From: Candidatus Hydrogenedentota bacterium
GTDB taxonomy: Bacteria; Hydrogenedentota; Hydrogenedentia; Hydrogenedentales; CAILVY01
Assembly: GCA_029565395.1 (NCBI GenBank)
Contig: JAKQOG010000007.1
Location: forward strand, 1-36,782
DNA: 36,782 bases
Reading direction: 5' to 3'
Part shown: positions 26,064 to 34,091 of the stretch, one piece after another
Layout: each line of letters starts with the position of its first letter
Position numbering within the stretch: position 1 is the stretch's first letter
Position numbers and translations under genes: made by a program
The notes under the pieces: generated by a model
Databases searched by the model: none
What the model was told of the DNA's origin: nothing
What the model saw: the letters and a program-made list of their open reading frames with translations, nothing else

Positions 26064-26159
26064 ACCGTTTAATTAAAAAGCACCGGTATGGCCGTGAAAT
26101 GCCGGAACTTTGCCCTGTATTTGGAGCATTTTTGGGGAAAGTGCTATTTCGCGATTACC
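26048..26159. repeat. Second imperfect palindromic element, overlapping the end of the metallophosphoesterase gene
   Basis: The left arm (26048-26066) contains GCGAAATAG and the right arm (26143-26159) its complement CTATTTCGC, with partly matching flanks. The left arm resembles that of the element at 25353-25478 (AAATAGACC followed by a T-rich and then an AAAAG-rich stretch). The left arm supplies the final residues and stop codon of the metallophosphoesterase. Confidence 0.35.
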
Positions 26160-26176
26160 TGGTGAAACAAACGGGT

Positions 26177-26205
26177 TTGTAAAGGGGTCGAACAGGGAGT
26201 ATAAT
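26177..26205 (+). promoter_or_regulatory. Sigma-70-type promoter of tatA
   Basis: TTGTAA (26177-26182) and TATAAT (26200-26205) are separated by 17 bases, a good match to the housekeeping consensus. The predicted transcript starts near 26212 and contains a 7-bp hairpin AAACGCG/CGCGTTT (26221-26242) just before the ribosome site GAGGAG. Confidence 0.65.
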
Positions 26206-26259
26206 GATTAATTCGACAGCAAACGCGCAGTATAACGCGTTTATGAGGAGAGTATAGAC

Positions 26260-26448
26260 ATGATTCAGATGCCAGGCATGACAGAGTGGATCATCATATT
26301 GGTGATCGTGTTGGTGGTTTTTGGCGGCGGCAAGCTGGCGGGCGTGGGCAAATCGCTGGGCACGGCGATTTCCGAGTTCAAGTCGGCGGTAAAGGGCGAA
26401 GAAGAGAAGAAAGAGACTCCCGCGCCCTCCGAAAAGCCCCAGGAATAG
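26260..26448 (+). CDS. tatA: Sec-independent protein translocase subunit TatA
   Basis: This 62-residue TatA/E protein oligomerises to form the twin-arginine export pathway in the inner membrane. It shows a single N-terminal membrane helix (TEWIIILVIVLVVFGGGKL), the hinge FGGGKL, the amphipathic helix GVGKSLGTAISEFKSAVKG, and a short charged tail (EEEKKETPAPSEKPQE). GAGGAG precedes the ATG by about 10 bases. tatB and tatC are not adjacent. A probable Tat substrate, the Gfo/Idh/MocA protein at 636-2132, lies in this window. The gene ends 6 bases from the convergent regulator gene. Confidence 0.95.
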   Translation: MIQMPGMTEWIIILVIVLVVFGGGKLAGVGKSLGTAISEFKSAVKGEEEKKETPAPSEKPQE

Positions 26449-26454
26449 CCCGCG

Positions 26455-27804
26455 TCAGCGGAGGCCGTACTCGTTAAGCTTACGGTAGAGTGTGCGAAGA
26501 CCGATTCCAAGCGTCTTCGCACACTTTTCTTTGTTGTGGCCGCAGAGCTTCATGGTTTCTTCGATGGCAAGCCGTTCGATATCGCGCATGGACACCCCGG
26601 CGGGAATGCGGATTTCCCCCGCTTCCGGAGTCACGTTGCGGCGCAAATATTCAGGTATGTCATTGACACCGAGCGGTTCCGCGCCGTGGGTGGTTGCCAC
26701 CATGCCCTCAACAACATTTTGGAGTTCGCGCACGTTCCCCGGCCAATCATAGTTGATCAAGAGGTTCATGGCGTTGCGGGTGATCCCCAGGACAGGCCGG
26801 GCGTGTTTTTCGGCGGCAGCGCGCAAGGCCTGATTCACCAGGAGTGGAATATCATCGCGGCGCGCCCGGAGGGCCGGGGCTTCGATGGACACCTTTGCCA
26901 GACGTTCATATAGATCCGCGCGGAAGGCGCCGGTTTCGGCCAAACGATCCAACCGTTGATTGGTGGCGGCAATTACACGGACATCCACGGGGATTCGTTT
27001 AGCGTCTCCGGGGCGTTCAATGCGGCGCTGAGTCAGAACCTTTAACAGGACTTCCTGCAGCCGCGGGGTGAGGTCAGCCACGCTTTCGATAAACAGCGTA
27101 CCGCCATCGGCCAGTTCAAAACGGCCTTGACGCGGCGTGGCGCGGCCCGTGCCGCCGAATAATTCATGCTCGATCACGGTTTCGGACAGATTGGCACAAT
27201 TGAAGCGCACAAAGGGTTCGTCACGGCGCGGGCTGAGATTGTGCAAGGCCTGTGCAATGAGGTCTTTCCCCGTGCCGGGTTCACCATAAATCAAAACAGT
27301 CGCCTGGGCCGGGCCGATTTGCCGGACCGCATTGTAGACCTGAACCATCTGGCGCGACTGTCCGACAAGACTGCCCAGGCCGAAGCGTTCGTCAAGGCGG
27401 CGTTTGAGTTCAACCTGCTCATACACAAGCCGCTGGTGTTCAAGACCCCGCTGGATCACCGCCTCCAGTTTTGCGAGATTCACTGGCTTGGTTTGGAAAT
27501 CATAGGCGCCCTGGCGCATGGCTTCCGTGGCGAGGGCGATATCGGGTTCACGGGTGATGAAAACAACGCACACCTCCGGATTGCGCTCCTTGGCCACGGA
27601 CATGAGCCGCATCCCGTCGACGCGCGGGAGGTTCAACTCGGTGATGAGCACATCGAAAAGATGGCTGTCGAGTTGGTTGAAGGCTTTTTCATCTTCATCC
27701 ACCCACTCGGCGGCATAGCCATGATCACGCAGATACGAGAGCAGACGCCGGCCCACCGCGGGATCGCGGTCCACCACCAGGACTTCCGCGCGTCGTTCGG
27801 CCAT
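26455..27804 (-). CDS. NtrC-like regulator with pseudo-receiver and no GAFTGA loop
   Basis: This 449-residue protein has receiver, AAA+ and Fis-type helix-turn-helix domains. In the receiver, the phosphorylated Asp is replaced by Glu56 (ITELNLPRVDG), and the Mg-binding pair reads VDRD with Arg13, while Thr84 and Lys106 remain. The AAA+ domain has Walker A GEPGTGKD (174-181), sensor ATNQ and FRADLYERL, but Walker B reads TLFIESV instead of TLFLDE. Between ELFG and GRFE only nine residues are left (GTGRATPRQ), so the GAFTGA loop that contacts sigma-54 is absent. The Fis helix is clear (HNKEKCAKTLGIGLRTLYRKL). It is probably a DNA-binding regulator not controlled by phosphorylation and not a classic sigma-54 activator. 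It is the last gene after htrA, 15 bases away; no kinase is nearby. Confidence 0.9.
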   Translation of the reverse strand: MAERRAEVLVVDRDPAVGRRLLSYLRDHGYAAEWVDEDEKAFNQLDSHLFDVLITELNLPRVDGMRLMSVAKERNPEVCVVFITREPDIALATEAMRQGAYDFQTKPVNLAKLEAVIQRGLEHQRLVYEQVELKRRLDERFGLGSLVGQSRQMVQVYNAVRQIGPAQATVLIYGEPGTGKDLIAQALHNLSPRRDEPFVRFNCANLSETVIEHELFGGTGRATPRQGRFELADGGTLFIESVADLTPRLQEVLLKVLTQRRIERPGDAKRIPVDVRVIAATNQRLDRLAETGAFRADLYERLAKVSIEAPALRARRDDIPLLVNQALRAAAEKHARPVLGITRNAMNLLINYDWPGNVRELQNVVEGMVATTHGAEPLGVNDIPEYLRRNVTPEAGEIRIPAGVSMRDIERLAIEETMKLCGHNKEKCAKTLGIGLRTLYRKLNEYGLR

Positions 27805-27819
27805 GTCGGTGAATTCCTC

Positions 27820-29208
27820 TTATTTGGGTATCCGGATTGTGGTGATATCGGGTTCGTTCTTTCCGCGCACAAATTGCACCAGCAGCGATTTGCCGGGCGC
27901 GCCATGAAGCTTCAGGGCTTCGAGCAATTCGCCCGGATTCTTGACGCGCTGGCGGGCTACTTCCAGAATAATATCGCCGTCCATCAGTTTCGCGTCAACG
28001 GCGGGGCTGTCTGGTTTGATACCGGTTACAAGCACCCCTTCCATATCGGACGAGAGGCCCATTTTGTCCAGGAGTTCAGACGTGACGGGCCGGATGCGCA
28101 TCCCCAGAATGTATTGTTCCCGATCAGGCTGCACGGCATATAGTTGGCGTTCGTGAAGCTGGACGGGCACCTCGATAGCCTTTTCATCCCGCCACACTTC
28201 CAGTGTAATCGAGGAACCCGGTGCGAAGGAGGAGATTCGCCGGACGAGATCTTCGGCGCCTTCCACGGCTTCCCCGTCGATTTTGCGCAGCACGTCATAC
28301 ACCTGGATTTTGGCGCTCTCGGCGGGGGTTCCAGGCTGCACGCGCTTGACGATAGCCCCTGCTTTATCCGGGAGCCCCACGGCTTCAGCGAATTCTCTGG
28401 CGTCGTCAATGGCCACGCCCAAGTAGCCGCGGGTTACCTTGCCGCCGGAAATAAGTTGAGGCACGGTGTTTTTGACCGTATTGATGGGAATGGCGAAGCC
28501 GATGGAATTGGCGTTCCAGACAATGGCGGTGTTCACGCCGATGACCTCGCCCGCGATGTTGCACAGGGGGCCTCCGCTGTTGCCCAAGTTGATCGCCGCA
28601 TCGGTCTGAATCAGGTTCTGGAAGGTCAAGCCCTGCATGGCGAGCCCGCGGAGTCCTTCCCGGCCCACCGCACTGATATGGCCGAAGGACGTGGAGCCTT
28701 CAAAACCGCGGGCGCTGCCGATGGCCATCACGAATTGCCCCACGTTCAGGGCGTCGGAATCGCCCAGGCGGGCAACGGTCAATTCCTCTTCCGGTTCAAT
28801 TTTAATCACGGCCAGATCCGATTCGGGGTCTGTTCCCGCCACTACCGCCGGATATTCTTTGCCATTCCATAGTTTCACGGTGATGGTGTCCGCATTTTCC
28901 ACCACGTGATTATTCGTGACAATATGACCGGTCTTATCGAAAATAAAGCCTGAGCCCTGGCCCCGGGGTTTGAACATGGGATGAGGAGCGGGAGATTCCT
29001 GTTTTTCTTCAGGATCACCGGGCATATTAAAAAACCGCCGGAAGAATTCCATTTCGCCACTATCGCCGAAGACGGAACCTTCCGTGTCGATGTTTACCAC
29101 GCACGGGCCCATTTGTTCGTGCAATTGCACAAAACTGGCCTCAATGTCTTTCAAAAGGGGGCTCTGCGCCAGAATAGCGCCCAGTACCGCGAACAACACT
29201 GCATTCAT
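27820..29208 (-). CDS. DegP/HtrA-type serine protease with two PDZ domains
   Basis: This 462-residue periplasmic protease/chaperone handles misfolded envelope proteins. It has a short signal peptide (MNAVLFAVLGAILA), the trypsin-like triad His101 (TNNHVV), Asp131 (PESDLAVIKI) and Ser211 (NLGNSGGPL), and two PDZ domains at about 255-350 (RGYLGVAIDD, PAESAKIQVYDVLRKIDG) and 365-455 (GVLVTGIKPDSPAVDAKLMDGDIIL). The inserted LA-loop region (about 45-82) is Pro/Glu-rich. AGGAGA precedes the ATG, which overlaps the glnD stop by 4 bases. Coupling to glnD and the NtrC-like gene is unusual. Confidence 0.95.
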   Translation of the reverse strand: MNAVLFAVLGAILAQSPLLKDIEASFVQLHEQMGPCVVNIDTEGSVFGDSGEMEFFRRFFNMPGDPEEKQESPAPHPMFKPRGQGSGFIFDKTGHIVTNNHVVENADTITVKLWNGKEYPAVVAGTDPESDLAVIKIEPEEELTVARLGDSDALNVGQFVMAIGSARGFEGSTSFGHISAVGREGLRGLAMQGLTFQNLIQTDAAINLGNSGGPLCNIAGEVIGVNTAIVWNANSIGFAIPINTVKNTVPQLISGGKVTRGYLGVAIDDAREFAEAVGLPDKAGAIVKRVQPGTPAESAKIQVYDVLRKIDGEAVEGAEDLVRRISSFAPGSSITLEVWRDEKAIEVPVQLHERQLYAVQPDREQYILGMRIRPVTSELLDKMGLSSDMEGVLVTGIKPDSPAVDAKLMDGDIILEVARQRVKNPGELLEALKLHGAPGKSLLVQFVRGKNEPDITTIRIPK

Positions 29209-31907
29209 CCTAGATCTCCTTTATTTTCCAAGGCGGACACGCCATGGATTGCCTGCTCCACGCCGGTGCGCAGGGAAGCGAGTACGGCAGGATCTTCAAT
29301 CCGGCCATCGTTTTTCTGAATGTAAAAAGCGTCTCGCACACGGCGCGCGTCGGTCATGATCCGCGCGGAGCGTATGTCAACGCCCATTATCGACAACGAA
29401 CGCGCTATATCATACAACAATCCGGTGCGATCTCCCGTTTCTATATCAACGACTGTTTCCGTGGTGGAGGCGGTATTGTCAAAACCGACACGCGTGCGCA
29501 CCGGCACGCGGGGTTGCAGAAGTGCAAACAATCGGCGCCTGGACTGCTCCACGTAGGCCTGAATGTCATCCCCGTGCAGGATAACTTCGCCGAGGACCCG
29601 TTTAAGGCCCTGAAACTGGGCATGCGTCATGGGCCGGTCATTGGCCGCGTCTTTGACCATGAAGCAATCCACCACCCATCCGTCAGGGAGGGTGAACAGG
29701 GCCGCGCCTTCCACATTGACGAGTTGTGAGGCAAAGCTTCCCGCAATCTCAGAGAAGAGGCCAAGGCGGTCACGCGTACACACGGCTACCTCGCTCATGC
29801 CGGTATCTTCATGGGTCCAGCAGCGCAGCGCGAGGCCTGTCTCCCGGGCTTCTTCCAGGCATTCGAGATGCCGTGCCATGTATTCCGGGGAGAAGGCGAT
29901 AAAATACCGTTCACCCATGCCCTTCAGATAGTCCCCCACTTTGTCCGCGATGGCATCGCGCACAAAACCCTGCACCGCCTGGGCCTTGGGCAAACGCCAG
30001 AATTCCTCTTCCATAACCTGCGACCGGCCCAACAGAATGCGTTCCGCCTTGAGAAACAACTTTATGAGCAGGGCGCCTTTCCAATCGTTCCAGACGTTGG
30101 GGCCCACGGATGCCAGGTCCGCATAGGTCAGGAGCAACAGTTCGCGCAGGCGCTCGTCCGAGTTCATTTGCTCGGCGAATTTATTCACCGTCTCGGCATT
30201 ATCGGTATCGCGGTAGAAGGCGGTGTTGGTCATCAACAAGTGATGCAACACCAGAAAGGCTATGCGGTTGGTGTCATCCGGTGGCATACCGATACGCTCA
30301 CAGATTGCCCGTGCGGCGCGAACCCCCTCGTCAACATGGGTTTCGCCGGAGGCCTTGCCGAGATCATGGAAGAGGATGGCCATAATGAGAATGTGGGGCT
30401 CGCGGATGTGTTCGAGGGCTTTTCGCAAAACACCCGCTACGGATCCTTCCATGGCAGGGATGGCCGCCAGCGCTTCCAGTGCGCGCAGCGTGTGTTCATC
30501 CACGGGGTAGCTGTGAAAATCCTCATAGCGAATGATACCGCGCACCGCTTCAAATTCGGGCAAGTAGGCGCCCAGTAAGCCAATATTCGCGGCCTGCCGC
30601 AGGACTCCCCCCGCCTGAAGCATGCGGCAGCAAATCGCGACGAAATAGCGGCGGACGACATCGCTGGAGCGGAAGGCATCGCTCACGAGAGGCAGGTTTT
30701 CCGTCATCCAATATTGCATGGCATAGCTCAAGGGGACTTTTCGGCGGGTGGACTCCCACAGGACCTGCATCAAGCGCGCGGGGTTTTCAGCGAACCAATT
30801 TTGATCCAGTGTTCCGGCGGACAATTGGCCCCGGTACACCGTCAAATGGGATCGGCTGAGGCCCGGACCATCGTCCGGATCACTCTGCAACTCCTGGTCG
30901 CACAAACGGGCGGCCAAGTGGAGAAAATGCCGGATGCGCTTGGCGGCGCTGTAGTAATCCTGCATGAATTGGTTCATGCTTTCCTCTGCGTCGCCGCCAT
31001 AACCGAACACGTTGGCCAAGTGTTGCTGCATGCTGAACGATAGCTGGTTTTCCGCTTTGCCGGTGTGAAAATGCAATTCATTCCGGATGCGCCAGAGAAA
31101 ATCAAGGGCCTCTACCAATCCCAAGTATTCATCGTAAGGGATATGTCCGAGGCGCTGGAGATCATCAAGGCTCATGAACCCGTGGGTGATCAGAATCATC
31201 CATTGCGCCGCATGAAAATCGCGGAGCCCCCCGACATTTTCCTTGAGATCGGGTTCCAGGTTATACAAATCCTGATGAATTTCGGGAAGCCCATCGGGCT
31301 GTTCCCGCAGCCGTACATGCGCAAGAATATTCTGGCGTTCATGCCCTTTCAGATCATTGAGCAACAGTTTCAGCCGGGCGAAGGTGCGGCTGTCTCCCAG
31401 AATCAGACGCGCCTGCGCATACGACGTGTACACCTCGGGATCCTGGCGGGAGAGTTTTATGGCTTCAGAAACACGATGCACCGTATACCCTGCCTGGAAA
31501 CCCATATCCCACAGAAAAGGCACCAGGAATTGATTGATCGCCTCGATTGACCGGTTGAGCCGCCGATCATAAAGGAGGCAGACATCCAAATCGGAACGCG
31601 GGCTCAACTCCGCCCGGCCATACCCTCCTAAAGCGCAAATGGCCACCTGCGACATCAATTTCTCGCGGACACCGCTGTGATACAGCCCAAACTCCGCCAC
31701 ACCCCGGAGAACGGTGTCCGCCGCTTCCGTTAAACGGCGCAATACATTGCTCCCGGATTCCCCTTTCTGATGGCTCTCCCGGATTATCTGCCATTGTTCG
31801 CGGACATAGGTGCGGGCAGCCTCGACACAGGCCTCGCGCGTTACCTGTGCAAAGGCAGGAACACCCGATTGCGCTTGCGCCACTAATTCTAAAAATTCTT
31901 CCGACAC
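29205..31907 (-). CDS. glnD: Bifunctional PII uridylyltransferase / uridylyl-removing enzyme
   Basis: This 900-residue cytoplasmic glutamine sensor uridylylates PII proteins when glutamine is low and removes UMP when it is high. The nucleotidyltransferase motif is GGYGRAELSPRSDLDV (residues 94-109). The HD domain has ILFHDLGKASGETHVDEG and LVLHHLLM, and two C-terminal ACT domains are visible (VAVCTRDRLGLFSEIAGSF and TVVDIETGDRTGLLYDIAR). Length fits the family. The start codon is GTG with no strong ribosome site. It overlaps htrA by 4 bases, so nitrogen sensing and envelope proteolysis share a transcript. No glnB/glnK is in the window. Confidence 0.96.
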   Translation of the reverse strand: MSEEFLELVAQAQSGVPAFAQVTREACVEAARTYVREQWQIIRESHQKGESGSNVLRRLTEAADTVLRGVAEFGLYHSGVREKLMSQVAICALGGYGRAELSPRSDLDVCLLYDRRLNRSIEAINQFLVPFLWDMGFQAGYTVHRVSEAIKLSRQDPEVYTSYAQARLILGDSRTFARLKLLLNDLKGHERQNILAHVRLREQPDGLPEIHQDLYNLEPDLKENVGGLRDFHAAQWMILITHGFMSLDDLQRLGHIPYDEYLGLVEALDFLWRIRNELHFHTGKAENQLSFSMQQHLANVFGYGGDAEESMNQFMQDYYSAAKRIRHFLHLAARLCDQELQSDPDDGPGLSRSHLTVYRGQLSAGTLDQNWFAENPARLMQVLWESTRRKVPLSYAMQYWMTENLPLVSDAFRSSDVVRRYFVAICCRMLQAGGVLRQAANIGLLGAYLPEFEAVRGIIRYEDFHSYPVDEHTLRALEALAAIPAMEGSVAGVLRKALEHIREPHILIMAILFHDLGKASGETHVDEGVRAARAICERIGMPPDDTNRIAFLVLHHLLMTNTAFYRDTDNAETVNKFAEQMNSDERLRELLLLTYADLASVGPNVWNDWKGALLIKLFLKAERILLGRSQVMEEEFWRLPKAQAVQGFVRDAIADKVGDYLKGMGERYFIAFSPEYMARHLECLEEARETGLALRCWTHEDTGMSEVAVCTRDRLGLFSEIAGSFASQLVNVEGAALFTLPDGWVVDCFMVKDAANDRPMTHAQFQGLKRVLGEVILHGDDIQAYVEQSRRRLFALLQPRVPVRTRVGFDNTASTTETVVDIETGDRTGLLYDIARSLSIMGVDIRSARIMTDARRVRDAFYIQKNDGRIEDPAVLASLRTGVEQAIHGVSALENKGDLG

Positions 31908-32210
31908 TTCACTTACTTTCTTCCGCTGCTATGCGGATAATTGGAATTCGAGTTTTGATGTTCCAACCCTCCCCAGCCTGATTTTCCAGAACCACACCCC
32001 AGAAAGCAAATCCCATACTCCGGTCAAGCGGAGTACGACCCGCCGGAATCTTCCGCAATCCGCCGGGAGTGTGGCTTTGTCCGGTTTGCACCACAGGCGT
32101 AAACGTGCGTGAGACCTTCTTGTATTCCGCAAGGAATGTCATATTGACTCGGATGGGCAAAATTTGTTAGACTTCGATCAGTTTGCGAATTGCGCTAAGG
32201 TGGCGGAAAC
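31908..32210. other. Gene-poor stretch between glnD and yceD
   Basis: This holds the divergent promoters of glnD (minus) and the yceD-rpmF-plsX-fabD operon (plus). A minus-strand frame (31909-32142 from ATG, about 77 residues, or to 32160 from TTG) has a coding-like look and ends just before glnD, but it has no ribosome site and no recognised family. It could be a small unrecognised gene or chance. Confidence 0.25.
32144..32172 (+). promoter_or_regulatory. Candidate promoter for yceD-rpmF-plsX-fabD
   Basis: TTGACT (32144-32149) is a near-consensus -35 box, followed after 17 bases by TTAGAC (32167-32172), a poor -10. It lies about 40 bases before the GTG start of yceD. Confidence 0.35.
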
Positions 32211-32768
32211 GTGGACGCACTAAGAATTCCCCTAACAGACATCACGGAGCATGGTTTCCGCGTAGATCGGAAGGTGGATATCCATGCCTTGCGGCCGCAA
32301 GGCGCGGAAGATCTTCCGCTGGAACAGGTTAGCGTACGCGGGAGCTTGACCCCGATGGACAATGAATTCCTGTTTCAGGGTCAGGTACAGGGTGTATTTG
32401 TGCACCCTTGCGACCGTTGCCTGGAAGAGGCGCAGGCGCCATTTGCGGTGGAGGTGGTATGGACCTTTTCGGAAGGACCGGAACCGGAACCCGACGAAGG
32501 AAACTTTGATGGGGAATCCGAGGATATAGAAGAAGAGCTGGACAATGCCGGGGAGCATTTCCACTTCCAAGGCACGGAGATCGATCTGTCTCAGTGCGTG
32601 TGGGAGGAAGTGTCTCTGGCCGTGCCAGCAAAATTCGTATGCCGGCCGGAATGCAAGGGACTCTGCCCCCGGTGTGGAGTGAACCGCAACCGGGAACAGT
32701 GTTCCTGCCGGCTGGAAGATGAACAAGAATTCAACCCTTTCCGCGGGCTGAAGGGCAAGTTTTCCTGA
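32211..32768 (+). CDS. yceD: YceD/DUF177 family protein
   Basis: This is a 185-residue protein that usually sits just upstream of rpmF, as here. Members are implicated in 23S rRNA accumulation or ribosome assembly. The start is GTG at 32211; no better ATG lies inside the conserved N-terminus. The family Cys signature is present: VHPCDRCLEE near residues 65-75 and a C-terminal zinc-ribbon-like block CRPECKGLCPRCG followed by CSC. An acidic segment (residues about 90-120, PEPDEGNFDGESEDIEEELD) is typical of this family. It heads the operon yceD-rpmF-plsX-fabD, the classic ribosome/lipid synthesis link. Confidence 0.9.
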   Translation: MDALRIPLTDITEHGFRVDRKVDIHALRPQGAEDLPLEQVSVRGSLTPMDNEFLFQGQVQGVFVHPCDRCLEEAQAPFAVEVVWTFSEGPEPEPDEGNFDGESEDIEEELDNAGEHFHFQGTEIDLSQCVWEEVSLAVPAKFVCRPECKGLCPRCGVNRNREQCSCRLEDEQEFNPFRGLKGKFS

Positions 32769-32798
32769 AGCAACCCGCCAAGGACAAAGGAGAGTCTC

Positions 32799-32981
32799 GT
32801 GCCAGTACCAAAACGAAAAACAGGCAGAGCAAAGCAAAACATGCGCCGTTCGCATCATGCGCTGAGCGCCCCCGCCCTTATTGAGTGTCCCGACTGCGGT
32901 GAGAAGACCATTCGTCACCGGGTCTGCCCGAAATGCGGTCATTACAGAGAACGCCTTCGCATCAACCTGAAAGAAGATTGA
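32799..32981 (+). CDS. rpmF: 50S ribosomal protein L32
   Basis: This 60-residue ribosomal protein starts with GTG (MPVPKRKTGRAKQNMRRSHHA), with AAAGGAG upstream at good spacing. The zinc-binding form is seen: CPDCG and CPKCG pairs about 13 residues apart, followed by GHYRERLRI. It is a structural part of the large subunit. It lies 30 bases after yceD and 24 before plsX, the usual arrangement. Confidence 0.97.
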   Translation: MPVPKRKTGRAKQNMRRSHHALSAPALIECPDCGEKTIRHRVCPKCGHYRERLRINLKED

Positions 32982-33005
32982 TAACGTCCGCGTTGGAGAC
33001 TATCC

Positions 33006-34091
33006 ATGCGAATCGCGGTAGACGCGATGGGTTCGGATCGCGCGCCCGATGTTGAAGTGGAAGGCGCGGTAACCGCCAGCCTGGAAAGCGACACGGAAAT
33101 CCTGTTGGTGGGCGACGAGGCGGTGCTCAACGAGAAGCTGGCCAAGTTTACAAAACATGGGGCTGTTTCCGTGGTGCATGCCACCGAAGCCATCAAAATG
33201 AATGAGCCCCCCGTGATGGCCATCCGTAAAAAGAGGGATTCCTCCTTGATGGTGGCCATGCGCCTGGTGAAAGAAAACCGTGCAGACGCCTTTGTCAGCG
33301 CGGGAAACACCGGCGCGGTCGTGGTGGCGGCCCGTACCATTCTGGGACCGTTGCGCGGCGTGGCGCGTTCGGCCATTTGCCAATGCCTTCCCACGGCCAC
33401 CGGCCGTGTCGTCCTCATCGATTTGGGCGCGAATGTCGATTGCAGCACCCGTCAATTATGTGAATTTGCGGAGATGGGCATCGCCTACTCCCACTATGCC
33501 CTGGGCGTGGAAAATCCGCGCGTGGGGTTGTTGAACATTGGCGAAGAAGTGGGCAAAGGCGGTCAGGTCGCAAAGGAAGTGCACCAAAACCTGAGTGCCG
33601 CCGCACACGTCAACTTTATCGGCAATATCGAGCCCAAGGCCATGTACCGGGGCGAAGCGGACGTCGTGGTGTGCGACGGCTTCGTCGGAAATATCATCCT
33701 GAAGACCAGCGAAGCGGTCGCCAGCCTGATGGGCAAGCTTATGCGGGAAAAACTTGAGAGTTCGAACATGAGCAAGTTTGGCGCGGTGCTGGCGCGCAAG
33801 TCGCTTTACGATCTCAAGAAAACGATTGACCCCAACGAATATCCTGGCGCGCCGCTATTGGGCGTGAACGGCGTGGTGATTATTATTCATGGGTCTTCTA
33901 CGCCGCGCGGGGTTTCCAACGCCATTCTGGGCGCGCGCACCGCCTTTGAAACCAAACTTAACGAGCATATTCATGAAAATATCGAGTTGCTGCGCAAAAC
34001 CCGCGTGATTCCCTTGGAGTCTTCGAATGAAACGCTGAAAGCACCTGCTGAAGACTCCCCGGAAGAAACTCCCTTGGCGGAGACAGCATGA
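33006..34091 (+). CDS. plsX: Phosphate acyltransferase PlsX
   Basis: This 361-residue peripheral membrane enzyme makes acyl-phosphate from acyl-ACP, which PlsY then uses to acylate glycerol 3-phosphate. It begins MRIAVDAMGSDRAPDVEVEGA, with the family DAMGGD-like motif (DAMGSD), and carries SAGNTGAVVVAARTILG, RPVAVVIDLGAN-like VVLIDLGANVDCSTRQL, GLLNIGEEVGKG and VVVCDGFVGNIILKTSEAV. The C-terminal tail (LESSNETLKAPAEDSPEE) is an unusual acidic extension of about 30 residues. GGAG precedes the ATG. The stop overlaps fabD by 4 bases. fabH, commonly next, is absent here. Confidence 0.96.
   Translation: MRIAVDAMGSDRAPDVEVEGAVTASLESDTEILLVGDEAVLNEKLAKFTKHGAVSVVHATEAIKMNEPPVMAIRKKRDSSLMVAMRLVKENRADAFVSAGNTGAVVVAARTILGPLRGVARSAICQCLPTATGRVVLIDLGANVDCSTRQLCEFAEMGIAYSHYALGVENPRVGLLNIGEEVGKGGQVAKEVHQNLSAAAHVNFIGNIEPKAMYRGEADVVVCDGFVGNIILKTSEAVASLMGKLMREKLESSNMSKFGAVLARKSLYDLKKTIDPNEYPGAPLLGVNGVVIIIHGSSTPRGVSNAILGARTAFETKLNEHIHENIELLRKTRVIPLESSNETLKAPAEDSPEETPLAETA

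Noticed and set aside
27166..28143. Long plus-strand open frame opposite the NtrC-like and htrA genes
   Set aside because: It spans two real minus-strand genes and shows no recognisable domain.
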